Shown in pieces: positions 1 to 8,161 of a stretch of 64,000 nt of DNA. Position 1 is the stretch's first letter, and the number at the start of each line of letters is the position of its first letter. Location of the stretch: contig JAJTEW010000001.1 in NCBI GenBank assembly GCA_021299875.1, positions 425,357 to 489,356 on the forward strand, in the 5' to 3' direction. The position numbers were made by a program, and so were the translations under genes. This DNA comes from Comamonadaceae bacterium (GTDB lineage Bacteria > Pseudomonadota > Gammaproteobacteria > Burkholderiales > Burkholderiaceae_C). The notes beneath the pieces are model-generated. The model did not search any database and was not told the origin of the DNA. It worked only from the letters and a program-made list of their open reading frames with translations.

Positions 1-72
1 ATTTTTGCGACACGAAGCATGCGGGTTTGTGCGGAGTGGCGTGTGGGCTTGACCATGTGATGATTCTGCAAC

Positions 73-83
73 TGGTCTGACCA
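73..83. promoter_or_regulatory. GntR/FadR-type operator candidate
   Basis: The 11-mer TGGTCTGACCA is a perfect palindrome around a 3-base centre (TGGT-N3-ACCA) and lies 33 bases before the start of the FCD-domain GntR gene. TGGT-N3-ACCA is the known half-site pattern of many FadR/UxuR-type regulators. I infer autoregulation and control of the whole downstream operon, because I see no second copy in the 55-base gap before the TRAP genes. Confidence 0.6.
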
Positions 84-115
84 CTTGTCCAATTCACGTT
101 ATCCCTGATGACCTT

Positions 116-853
116 ATGCCCCTGCAAACCGTCGCGCCGCATCGCCTTTACCGCCAGATTGCCGAGCAACTTCGGCAACTGATGGTGTCTGGTGAATTTG
201 CGCCTGGCTCGCGTTTGCCCGCCGAACGCGATCTGGCGCTGCAACTGGGGGTGAGTCGCCCTTCGGTGCGCGAAGCCCTGATTGCACTTGAAATGGAAGG
301 CATGATCGAAGTGCGCACGGGCTCGGGCATTTATGTGCAGCAAGTCGTGCACACCTCTGCACGCAGCGGCATGGCGCTGGACGCCGAACTCGACGCCGAC
401 ACCCCGGCCAATTGGGGGCCACTGGAAGTGATGAGCGCGCGAATTTTGGTGGAGGCCGAAGTGGCTGCGCTCGCCGCTGCCCATGCCCAAAAATCCCACA
501 TCAAGGCGATCCAGACGGGCTTGAAAAAAATGCAACGCGAAGCCGCGCGCGATGAAGTACCGCGCCAAGGCGACGAGGCTTTCCACCAGGCCATCGCACT
601 GGCTTGCGGCAACAGCGTCTTGCTCGACACCGTGCAACGCTATTGGCAAGCTCGCCATGGCCCCTTGTTTGAGCGACTGGGTGACCACTTTGAACGACCC
701 GAGTCTTGGCAAGCCGCCATTGAAGAACACCAAGCGGTGATGCATGCCATTGAGGCGCGCGACAGCAGCGCCGCCCGCAAAGCCATGCAAAAGCACCTGA
801 AACAAGCCCACAAAAGATACAGCGCGAGCTGGCGCCGCGCACCTGCCCGTTAG
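116..853 (+). CDS. FadR-family GntR transcriptional regulator (FCD domain)
   Basis: The 245-residue protein has an N-terminal winged helix-turn-helix (about residues 8-75, with the GntR-typical segments LYRQIAEQLRQLM, LPAERDLALQLGVSRPSVREAL and GMIEVRTGSGIYV). An all-helical FCD ligand-binding domain follows (about 105-235), with the His residues used for metal or acid binding in this fold. FCD regulators usually sense a sugar acid or other carboxylate and repress the adjacent catabolic operon. It is the first gene of a co-directional hexuronate cluster, 55 bases before the transporter genes, and a TGGT-N3-ACCA palindrome sits just upstream. Its role as the hexuronate-responsive repressor (UxuR/ExuR analogue) is inference; the family call is secure. 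Confidence 0.85.
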   Translation: MPLQTVAPHRLYRQIAEQLRQLMVSGEFAPGSRLPAERDLALQLGVSRPSVREALIALEMEGMIEVRTGSGIYVQQVVHTSARSGMALDAELDADTPANWGPLEVMSARILVEAEVAALAAAHAQKSHIKAIQTGLKKMQREAARDEVPRQGDEAFHQAIALACGNSVLLDTVQRYWQARHGPLFERLGDHFERPESWQAAIEEHQAVMHAIEARDSSAARKAMQKHLKQAHKRYSASWRRAPAR

Positions 854-908
854 GGTGGTTTTTCTGTTCCCGCGTCAGCAAATTTCAAAACCCAACGAGG
901 AGACCAAC

Positions 909-1898
909 ATGAGCAAGCGATTCACCCTGAAAACCCTGGCCGCCGTCGGTGCGGTGGCCATGGGCACCCTGCTGGCCAGCACCGGCGTCATGGCCCAGCA
1001 AAAACTCAAGTGGGCCCACGTCTATGAGACGTCAGAGCCCTTCCACACCGAATCGGTGTGGGCCGCCGAGGAGATCAAAAAGCGCAGCAACGGCAAGTTC
1101 GACATCCAGGTCTTTCCAGCCTCCACACTGGGCAAAGAGACCGACATCAACCAGGGCCTGACCTTGGGCACGGTCGACATGATCATCAGCGGACCTTCTT
1201 TTGCGGCGCGCACCTACCCCCGTTTTGGCATTGCCTACTACCCCTTCATTTTCCGCGATGGCGACCACCTGCTGGCTTACTCCAAGAGCCCGGTGTTTCA
1301 GGAAATGATTGGCGAATTCCGTGCCCGCACCGGCATTCAGGTCACGGCCTACACCTACTACGGTGCACGCCACACCACCGCTCAAAAAGCCTTCACCAAC
1401 TGCGCTGGCATGAAGGGCATCAAGATCCGCGTGCCCGACGTGCCCGCCTACCGCGCCACACCTGAGGCCTGCGGCGCGAACCCCACACCCATTGCTTTTG
1501 CCGAGGTGTACCTGGCCCTGCAAAACGGCACTGTGGAAGCGCAAGAAAACCCCTTGACGACCATCGAAGCCAAGAAGTTTTTTGAAGTGCAAAAAGCCAT
1601 CATGCTCACCGGCCACATTGTGGATGGCTTGACCACGCAGATTGCCCCCCATGTCTGGAACAGACTGAGCGATGCCGAAAAGAAGATCTTCACCGATGTG
1701 ACGCAAGAAGCCGCGGTGCGCGCATCGGCCAAAGTCAAGGCCCGCGAAGCCGAGTTGGTGGAAGAGTTCCGCAAGAAAGGTTTGCAGATGGTGCAAGTCG
1801 ATCGCAAATCCTTCCAGGATGCTGTCCTGAAAAACAAACCTCTGACAGGCATGGGTTTCACGCAGTCTGACTTCGACAAGATCCAGGCCGCCAAGTGA
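909..1898 (+). CDS. dctP: TRAP transporter substrate-binding protein (DctP family)
   Basis: Periplasmic solute receptor of a tripartite ATP-independent transporter, 329 residues. I chose the ATG at 909 because GAGGAG lies just upstream and the protein then begins with MSKR, a hydrophobic stretch and a signal peptidase site near ...GVMAQQK (about residue 29). The family hallmark Arg that clamps the substrate carboxylate is in the segment GIKIRVPDVPAYR; the C-terminal half carries the usual FAEVYLALQNGTVEAQENP helix. The two permease genes follow directly. The neighbouring enzymes suggest an aldonate or hexuronate as substrate; the binding protein alone does not prove which one. Confidence 0.92.
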   Translation: MSKRFTLKTLAAVGAVAMGTLLASTGVMAQQKLKWAHVYETSEPFHTESVWAAEEIKKRSNGKFDIQVFPASTLGKETDINQGLTLGTVDMIISGPSFAARTYPRFGIAYYPFIFRDGDHLLAYSKSPVFQEMIGEFRARTGIQVTAYTYYGARHTTAQKAFTNCAGMKGIKIRVPDVPAYRATPEACGANPTPIAFAEVYLALQNGTVEAQENPLTTIEAKKFFEVQKAIMLTGHIVDGLTTQIAPHVWNRLSDAEKKIFTDVTQEAAVRASAKVKAREAELVEEFRKKGLQMVQVDRKSFQDAVLKNKPLTGMGFTQSDFDKIQAAK

Positions 1899-1904
1899 TC
1901 TTGG

Positions 1905-1960
1905 GGGGCTGCGCCTTCAGCACAGCCCCACCACCACCACGCTGGGCCAGGGCCCAGCGT
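1905..1960 (+). promoter_or_regulatory. Tandem hairpins between dctP and dctQ
   Basis: Two stem-loops follow the dctP stop. The first pairs GGGGCTG (1905-1911) with CAGCCCC (1923-1929). The second pairs ACGCTGGGCC (1939-1948) perfectly with GGCCCAGCGT (1951-1960). There is no good T-run, so a full terminator is unlikely. In TRAP and ABC operons such hairpins are known to stabilise the upstream binding-protein mRNA or to attenuate read-through, so the receptor is made in excess over the permease; that role here is inferred. Confidence 0.6.
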
Positions 1961-2021
1961 GCGTTTGCATGACCGGACCCGCGGGTCCGAGCAGCCACTT
2001 TTCAATTGCGAAAGATTTTCA

Positions 2022-2597
2022 ATGAGCAAGCTGCCAGACCTGGATGCCCTGCCGAAAGTCATGGGCGATGACGGTCAGTTCCACGCCACCGATGAGGCAG
2101 TGGACTTGTCCGCAACGCCCATCGAGGCTTGGGTGGCCTTGCTGTTTTTTTGGGCCTTGGGTCTGACGGTTTTTTACCAATTTTTCACCCGCTATGTGCT
2201 CAACGATTCGGCCTCTTGGACCGAAGAGATCGCTAGGTATTTGTTGATTGCCACGGTGTTCACGGGTGCGGCCATTGGCGTGGCCAAGAACAACCACATC
2301 CAAGTTGATTTTTTCTTCCGCTTCATGCCTGCGCGGCTGTCCTACGCGGTGGCCTTGTTGGTGGATGTGATGCGCATCGCTTTTTTTGGCGCCGCCACCT
2401 TTTTGACAGGCCAGATGATGCAGAAGTTGGGCAGCTACAAGATGACGATCATCGACTTGCCCATGAACTGGGTTTACGGTGTGGTGATGGCCGGTTTTGC
2501 CGCCATGTGTCTGCGATCCATCTGGGTCATGCGCATCCACTTGCAGCGCGGCTACACCGTGCTGGAACGCCCCGAATCCGAAATGACGGACCGCTGA
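2022..2597 (+). CDS. dctQ: TRAP transporter small permease (DctQ family)
   Basis: Inner-membrane small subunit of the TRAP transporter, 191 residues with about four transmembrane helices (roughly residues 31-50, 66-86, 105-128 and 145-165). The DctQ-typical segments YVLNDSASWTEEIARYLLI and NNHIQVDFF are present. I chose the ATG at 2022 (MSKLPDLDA...) over an upstream in-frame start that would overlap the intergenic hairpins. The gene lies between dctP and dctM, 32 bases before dctM, as expected for one transcription unit. It pairs with DctM and couples substrate uptake to the sodium gradient (family knowledge). Confidence 0.9.
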   Translation: MSKLPDLDALPKVMGDDGQFHATDEAVDLSATPIEAWVALLFFWALGLTVFYQFFTRYVLNDSASWTEEIARYLLIATVFTGAAIGVAKNNHIQVDFFFRFMPARLSYAVALLVDVMRIAFFGAATFLTGQMMQKLGSYKMTIIDLPMNWVYGVVMAGFAAMCLRSIWVMRIHLQRGYTVLERPESEMTDR

Positions 2598-2629
2598 ACA
2601 GCCCCCCCGAAAGACAGAAAGCGCTTGCC

Positions 2630-4024
2630 ATGTTGAAAATCATTTTCTTGCTGTTGATGAGTGGCGGCATTCCGGTGGCCGTTGCCATGGCGGGGGCCTC
2701 GCTCATTTACCTGTTTTTCGCCCAAAGCTCGCCGCCGTTTGTGGTGATTCACCGCATGGTCTCGGGCATCGACAGTTTTCCGCTGCTGGCCGTGCCCTTT
2801 TTCATTCTGGCCGGCAACCTGATGAACAACGCGGGCATCACCAACCGCATCTACAACTACGCCCTGGCCTTGGTGGGCTGGCTCAAAGGGGGCCTTGGTC
2901 ACGTCAACGTGGTGGGCTCGGTCGTGTTTGCGGGCATGAGCGGCACGGCCATTGCCGATGCTGCGGGCCTGGGCACCATCGAGGTCAAGGCCATGAAAGA
3001 CCATGGCTACAGCACCGAATTTGCCGTGGGTGTCACGGCCGCATCGGCCACATTGGGGCCCATCATTCCACCCAGCTTGCCGTTTGTGATCTACGGCATG
3101 ATGGCCAACGTGTCGGTGGGTGCGCTGTTTTTGGCGGGCATCTTGCCCGGCATTTTGATGGCCCTGTTGATGATGCTCACGGTGGCCTACTTTGCGCACA
3201 AGAATGGTTGGGGCGCTGACATCCAATTCGAGTGGCCCCGGGTCATCAAGGCCTTGACCGAAACCGCGGTGGTCGTGGGCTGGCCTCTGGCCATTTGGTG
3301 GACCGTCAAAACCTTTGACACACCGCCCCAGATGACCGTGTTTGTGGCTTTGGCCATCTTGTTTTTTGCCGACAAGCTGTTCAAGTTTCAAGCCGTTTTG
3401 CCCATCATGACCCCCATCATCCTGATTGGCGGCATGACCACCGGCGTGTTCACCCCGACCGAAGGCGCGATAGCCGCCTGTGTCTGGGCCTTGATTTTGG
3501 GCTTCTTCTGGTACCGCACCCTGAACCTCAAAATGTTTGTCAAAGTTTGTCTGGACACGGTCGAAACCACCGCGACGGTGCTGTTCATCGTGGCGGCAGC
3601 CAGCATCTTTGGTTGGATGCTGACCGCCACAGGTGTGACCAGCGCCATCTCTGCTTGGGTGCTGGGCTTCACCCAAGAGCCTTGGGTATTTTTGTTGCTG
3701 GCCAACGCCTTGATGCTGTTTGTGGGCTGCTTCTTGGAGCCGACTGCCGCCATCACCATCCTGGTGCCGATCTTGGTGCCAATTTGCCAACAGCTGGGCA
3801 TTGATTTGGTGCACTTCGGTCTGGTCATGGTGCTCAACCTGATGATCGGTTTGCTGCACCCGCCCATGGGCATGGTGCTGTTCGTGCTGGCGCGGGTGGC
3901 CAAGCTCAGTGTGGAGCGCACCACCATGGCCATCTTGCCTTGGCTGTTCCCCTTGTTGGGCAGCTTGGCCGTGATCACCTATGTCCCCAGCCTGGTGCTG
4001 TGGTTGCCCAAACAATTTTATTGA
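2630..4024 (+). CDS. dctM: TRAP transporter large permease (DctM family)
   Basis: Ion-coupled transport subunit of the TRAP system, 464 residues with about twelve hydrophobic segments. Family motifs include FPLLAVPFFILAGNLMN, the AGMSGTAIADAAGLGTIE loop and ASATLGPIIPPSLP. It is somewhat longer than the roughly 425-residue norm because of an extra hydrophilic/hydrophobic stretch around residues 190-260. The start at 2630 gives MLKIIFLLLMSGG, the standard DctM N-terminus; a longer reading overlaps dctQ and is unlikely. It ends 9 bases before the dehydratase gene, so transport and catabolism genes are probably cotranscribed. Confidence 0.92.
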   Translation: MLKIIFLLLMSGGIPVAVAMAGASLIYLFFAQSSPPFVVIHRMVSGIDSFPLLAVPFFILAGNLMNNAGITNRIYNYALALVGWLKGGLGHVNVVGSVVFAGMSGTAIADAAGLGTIEVKAMKDHGYSTEFAVGVTAASATLGPIIPPSLPFVIYGMMANVSVGALFLAGILPGILMALLMMLTVAYFAHKNGWGADIQFEWPRVIKALTETAVVVGWPLAIWWTVKTFDTPPQMTVFVALAILFFADKLFKFQAVLPIMTPIILIGGMTTGVFTPTEGAIAACVWALILGFFWYRTLNLKMFVKVCLDTVETTATVLFIVAAASIFGWMLTATGVTSAISAWVLGFTQEPWVFLLLANALMLFVGCFLEPTAAITILVPILVPICQQLGIDLVHFGLVMVLNLMIGLLHPPMGMVLFVLARVAKLSVERTTMAILPWLFPLLGSLAVITYVPSLVLWLPKQFY

Positions 4025-4033
4025 GACCTTGTC

Positions 4034-5560
4034 ATGCGTTCATACATTCGACTGCACCCCGCCGACGATGTCGTCATTGCCCGCGCCCAACTGATGAGTG
4101 GTAGCACCGTGGACGGCGTCGCCGTGCGGGGCTTGGTGCCGCCCGGCCACAAAATCGCCACCCGCGCCATTGCCGTCGGCGAGCCGGTGCGCCGCTACAA
4201 CCAAATCATTGGCTTTGCCCACCAGCCCATTGCACCGGGCGAGCATGTCCACACGCACAACCTGAACATGGGCGCCGAAAAAGGCAACTTTGAGCGCGAC
4301 TACGCCATTGGACAAGACGTGAAACCCGATCCCGTCCGCAAGCAGGCCAGCTTCATGGGCTACAAGCGCTCGGATGGCCGCGTGGCCACACGCAACTACA
4401 TCGGTGTGCTGTCCAGCGTCAACTGCTCGGCCACCGCCGCACGCGCCATTGCCGATCATTTTTCCAAACGCAATAACCCACAAGCGCTGGCCAACTTTCC
4501 GAACGTGGACGGCGTGGTGGCGCTGACCCACGGCACCGGCTGCGGCATGGACACCGAGGGCTTGGGCATCCAATTGCTCGAGCGCACACTGGCCGGCTAT
4601 GCCACGCACGCCAACTTCTGGGGCGTGGTCGTGGTGGGCCTGGGCTGCGAGGCCAACCAGCTCAACACCTGGCTGGCGCACAGCAGCTTGCGCGAGGGCG
4701 ACACGCTGAAAGTCTTCAACATCCAGGACACCGGCGGCACGCGCCTGACGGTCGAGAAAGGCATCCAACTGATCCAAGAGATGTTGCCGCGCGCCAACGC
4801 CATCACCCGCGAGCCTTGCAGCGCCGAACACATCACTGTGGGCTTGCAGTGTGGCGGCTCGGACGGCTATTCGGGCATCAGCGCCAACCCCGCGCTGGGC
4901 GCGGCGGTGGACCTGCTGGTGCAACACGGCGGCACCGCGATCCTGAGCGAAACCCCCGAAATTTACGGCGCGGAACACTTGCTCACGCGCCGCGCCATCC
5001 AACCTGAAGTGGCACACAAACTGATCGAGCGCATCCGCTGGTGGGAAAACTACACCGCCATCAACGGCGGCGAGATGAACAACAACCCCTCCCCCGGCAA
5101 CAAAGCGGGCGGCCTGACCACGATCTTGGAGAAATCTTTGGGTGCCGTGGCCAAAGGCGGCACCAGCAACCTGCAGGCGGTGTACGAATACGCCGAGCCG
5201 GTCACCGCCAAGGGCTTTGTCTACATGGACACCCCCGGCTACGACCCCGTCAGCGCCACAGGCCAGGTGGCCGGTGGGGCCAACCTGATCTGCTTTACCA
5301 CCGGGCGCGGCAGCGCCTATGGCTGTGCACCATCACCCAGCCTGAAGTTCTCGACCAATACGGCGCTCTGGAAAAAGCAGGAAGAGGACATGGACCTGAA
5401 CTGCGGCGAGATCGTAGATGGCGGGGTAAGCATTGCCGAAATGGGCCAGCGCATTTTTGAAATGATCTTGGCTGCGGCGTCGGGCGAACCCACCAAGAGT
5501 GAGCGCCATGGCTATGGCCAAAACGAGTTTGTGCCATGGCAAGTCGGCGCGGTGATGTGA
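4034..5560 (+). CDS. UxaA-family altronate (aldarate) dehydratase
   Basis: 508 residues. An N-terminal SAF domain (about 1-85) is followed by the large UxaA/GarD catalytic domain with GYKRSDGRVATRNYIGVLSS, a Cys-rich HGTGCGMD segment, LGCEANQ, LQCGGSDGYSGISANPALG and a C-terminal NCGEIVDG. The conserved cysteines fit the iron-dependent dehydratases that convert D-altronate to 2-keto-3-deoxygluconate, or galactarate to a keto-deoxy acid. Altronate is the more likely substrate because the neighbours include a mannonate dehydratase and a fructuronate reductase-like enzyme, but GarD-type activity is not excluded by sequence alone. Confidence 0.85.
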   Translation: MRSYIRLHPADDVVIARAQLMSGSTVDGVAVRGLVPPGHKIATRAIAVGEPVRRYNQIIGFAHQPIAPGEHVHTHNLNMGAEKGNFERDYAIGQDVKPDPVRKQASFMGYKRSDGRVATRNYIGVLSSVNCSATAARAIADHFSKRNNPQALANFPNVDGVVALTHGTGCGMDTEGLGIQLLERTLAGYATHANFWGVVVVGLGCEANQLNTWLAHSSLREGDTLKVFNIQDTGGTRLTVEKGIQLIQEMLPRANAITREPCSAEHITVGLQCGGSDGYSGISANPALGAAVDLLVQHGGTAILSETPEIYGAEHLLTRRAIQPEVAHKLIERIRWWENYTAINGGEMNNNPSPGNKAGGLTTILEKSLGAVAKGGTSNLQAVYEYAEPVTAKGFVYMDTPGYDPVSATGQVAGGANLICFTTGRGSAYGCAPSPSLKFSTNTALWKKQEEDMDLNCGEIVDGGVSIAEMGQRIFEMILAAASGEPTKSERHGYGQNEFVPWQVGAVM

Positions 5561-5593
5561 ACCCATTGGCCCACCTTGCGGCCCACCCCACAT

Positions 5594-5618
5594 CGCGCAC
5601 AGGGGTGCGCGCCTACAA
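5594..5618 (-). repeat. REP-like hairpin, copy 1
   Basis: A 7-bp stem (CGCGCAC at 5594-5600 with GTGCGCG at 5605-5611) is followed by CCTACAA. Read on the minus strand it is TTGTAGGCGCGCACCCCTGTGCGCG. It matches a second copy at 47664-47688 in both stem and flanking TAGG tag. An intergenic, tagged, high-GC stem-loop is the typical form of bacterial REP elements; the repeat is seen, the REP class is inferred from two copies only. Confidence 0.5.
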
Positions 5619-5642
5619 CCTCTTCGTCTTGAAAGACCCCCC

Positions 5643-6695
5643 ATGAGCCAACTCATCCCAGCTGCCGAACTTCGCCAGCACATCACCCGCATCATCGCCA
5701 TGACCGGCAGCGCACAGGCCGAAGCCGCGCAAGTGGCCAACAACCTGGTCATGGCCAACCTGAGCGGACACGACTCGCATGGCGTGGGCATGGTGCCGCG
5801 CTATGTGGACGCGGTGCTCGAAGGGGGTCTGAGTCCCAACACGGGCGTCAAGGTCTTGCTGGACACCGGCCCTCTACTGAACCTAGACGGGCAGCGCGGC
5901 TATGGCCAGATCACCGGCGTGCAAGCCATGCAGATGGGCATTGAACGCGCCCAACAACACGGTGTGTGCACCGTGGCCCTGAGCCGATCACACCACTTGG
6001 GCCGCATCGGTCACTTTGCCGAAATGGCCGTGGCGCAAGGTCTGGTGTCGGTGCACTTTGTGAACGTGCTCTCACGCCCCGTGGTCGCGCCCTTTGGCGG
6101 CGGTGACGGCCGCTTTGGCACCAACCCCTGCTGCATCGGCGTGCCCATGGGCAACCGCGCGCCCTTTGTGCTGGACTTCGCCACCAGCCGCGTGGCCCAA
6201 GGCAAGATGCGCGTGGCCCACAACAAGGGCGAGCAGGTGCCACCCGGCTACTTGATTGACGAAAACGGCCACCCCACCACCGACCCCGGCGTGGTGGTGG
6301 TGCCGCAGTCCAACGGTTTGTTTGGTGCACTCATGACTTTTGGTGACCACAAGGGCTTTGGCATGGCCATGGCCTGCGAACTGCTGGGCGGCGCTCTGAC
6401 CGGCAGCGGGACCTGGCACCGCGAGGCGGACCACCAACGCGCCGTGCTCAACGGCATGTTGACGATGCTGATCGACCCGGTGCGGCTGGGGACACAAGCC
6501 ATGTTTGAGCAAGAAGCACTGGCCTTTGCCGATTGGCTGCGCCAAAGCCCCGATGCACCCGGCAGCGAGGGCGTGAAGCTGGCGGGCGAGCCCGAACGCA
6601 CGGCACGTGCCGACCGCGAACAATCGGGCATCTGGATCGATGAAACCACCTGGTCCGAGATCGAGGCGTCCGAGAAAAAGCTGGCAGGGCGTTGA
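5643..6695 (+). CDS. Ldh-family NAD(P)-dependent oxidoreductase (YbiC/HcxB-like)
   Basis: 350 residues of the malate/L-lactate/L-sulfolactate dehydrogenase type 2 family. The hallmark DSHG motif occurs as SGHDSHGVGMVPRYV (about residues 40-54). The family segments SRSHHLGRIGHFAEMA, GTNPCCIGVPM, DFATSRVAQGKMRVA and FGDHKGFGMAMACELLGGALTG are also present. The closest remembered relative is E. coli YbiC (hydroxycarboxylate dehydrogenase B). These enzymes reduce 2-oxo acids to 2-hydroxy acids. It lies inside the hexuronate operon, 82 bases after the dehydratase, so it may reduce a 2-keto sugar acid; the exact substrate is not visible from sequence. Confidence 0.85.
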   Translation: MSQLIPAAELRQHITRIIAMTGSAQAEAAQVANNLVMANLSGHDSHGVGMVPRYVDAVLEGGLSPNTGVKVLLDTGPLLNLDGQRGYGQITGVQAMQMGIERAQQHGVCTVALSRSHHLGRIGHFAEMAVAQGLVSVHFVNVLSRPVVAPFGGGDGRFGTNPCCIGVPMGNRAPFVLDFATSRVAQGKMRVAHNKGEQVPPGYLIDENGHPTTDPGVVVVPQSNGLFGALMTFGDHKGFGMAMACELLGGALTGSGTWHREADHQRAVLNGMLTMLIDPVRLGTQAMFEQEALAFADWLRQSPDAPGSEGVKLAGEPERTARADREQSGIWIDETTWSEIEASEKKLAGR

Positions 6696-6745
6696 GCGCT
6701 ACCTGAGCAAGACCTCCCACGCAGGCACCCACCCGTTTGACACCC

Positions 6746-8158
6746 ATGCACCTTTGCGCACTCACACTGGCATCTCTGCCCGCTGACATCCACACCCCCG
6801 TTTATGACCGCCGACGCCATGCCCCGGGTGTGGTGCATTTGGGCTTGGGCGCTTTTCACCGGGCGCACCAGGCCATGGTCTTTGACCAACTGCTGGCCGA
6901 TGGCGACACGCGCTGGGGCATCCACGGTGTGGGCATGACGCGACCTGACTTGGTGAATCACCTGCGTGCGCAAGACGGTCTGTACGCCGTGCGCGTGGCC
7001 GACGGCCAAGGTGTCAAGTGGCAAGTACCCGGGGCCCTCTGGCGCACCAGCGTGGCCACCACCGAACGCCACGACGTGCTGCAAGCCATCGCCGCACCCA
7101 GCACCCGCTGGGTCACGCTCACCGTCACAGAAAAAGGCTACACACCGGCCTTGGCCCAGCTGCTGCTGGACGGCTTGCGCCTGCGCCAACAAGCCGACTT
7201 GCCCGGCATCACCATCGCCTCGTGCGACAACCTGCAAGGCAACGGCCACAAGCTGCAGGCTTTGCTCAAAGCCCAGATTTCAACCCATGACATCACCGCG
7301 CAAGACGCCGGAATGCTGCGCTGGCTGGACGCACACTGCGCCTTTCCCTGCAGCATGGTCGATCGCATCGTGCCCGCCGCCACACCTGAAGTGCTGGCCG
7401 CCGCCAGCCAGGCGCTGGGTTTGCGCGACGACGCAGCGCTCAGCACAGAAGGGTTTTGGGAGTGGGTGATCGAAGACCGCTTGGCCGACCCGCTGGATGC
7501 CGCCCTGCTGCAAAGCGCTGGTGTGCGTGTCACGCCCGATGTGCACAGCTACGAAGAAGCCAAGCTGCGCATGCTCAACGGCAGCCACACGGCCATGGCC
7601 CTGATGGGCGCGGTCACCGGCAGACCCTTCATTGCCAGCTGCATTGGCGAGCCGCACATCCGCAGCTTTGTGCACCGCTTGATGGGCCAAGAAGTCGCGC
7701 CCCACCTGAGTCGCAGTGATTGGGCCGATTACCGCGATGCACTGATCACCCGCTTTGGCAATCCCTATTTGAAACACAGCGTGCACCAAATTGCCACCGA
7801 CAGCTCGCAAAAAATTCCGCAACGCTGGCCGCCTTCGGTGCTGGGACAGATCGCGCAAGGCGCTTCGTTTGAACACCACGCGTTGGCCGCAGCGGTGTTC
7901 GTGCGCTACACCCTGGGCGTAGACGAGCCAGGCCAGGCTTATGCCCTGAACGACCCGCAAGCCACAAACCTGATGACGATGGGTGCCGCGCAACGCACCG
8001 CACCCGCGGCCTGCGTGCGCGCCGTGCTGGCCCGTGAAGACCTGTGGGGCAGCGCTCTGCCCCACAACGCAGCTTGGATCGCACGCGTCACGCATTGGCA
8101 CCAGCACGTCCTGCAGCACGGAGTGGACCACGCTGTCCAACAACTGGTCGAGGCCTGA
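6746..8158 (+). CDS. Mannitol dehydrogenase-family oxidoreductase, fructuronate reductase-like
   Basis: 470 residues. The N-terminal Rossmann domain carries VVHLGLGAFHRAHQA (about 28-42); the C-terminal domain carries the polyol dehydrogenase signature K-x5-N-x2-H as KLRMLNGSHTA. SCDNLQGNG is the usual nucleotide-proximal segment. UxuB, UxaB and mannitol dehydrogenase share this fold. The next gene, 3 bases downstream, is a mannonate dehydratase, so fructuronate to D-mannonate reduction (UxuB role) is the best inference. It might also act on tagaturonate, feeding the UxaA-like enzyme. I chose the ATG at 6746 rather than a TTG nine bases earlier. Confidence 0.85.
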   Translation: MHLCALTLASLPADIHTPVYDRRRHAPGVVHLGLGAFHRAHQAMVFDQLLADGDTRWGIHGVGMTRPDLVNHLRAQDGLYAVRVADGQGVKWQVPGALWRTSVATTERHDVLQAIAAPSTRWVTLTVTEKGYTPALAQLLLDGLRLRQQADLPGITIASCDNLQGNGHKLQALLKAQISTHDITAQDAGMLRWLDAHCAFPCSMVDRIVPAATPEVLAAASQALGLRDDAALSTEGFWEWVIEDRLADPLDAALLQSAGVRVTPDVHSYEEAKLRMLNGSHTAMALMGAVTGRPFIASCIGEPHIRSFVHRLMGQEVAPHLSRSDWADYRDALITRFGNPYLKHSVHQIATDSSQKIPQRWPPSVLGQIAQGASFEHHALAAAVFVRYTLGVDEPGQAYALNDPQATNLMTMGAAQRTAPAACVRAVLAREDLWGSALPHNAAWIARVTHWHQHVLQHGVDHAVQQLVEA

Positions 8159-8161
8159 GCC

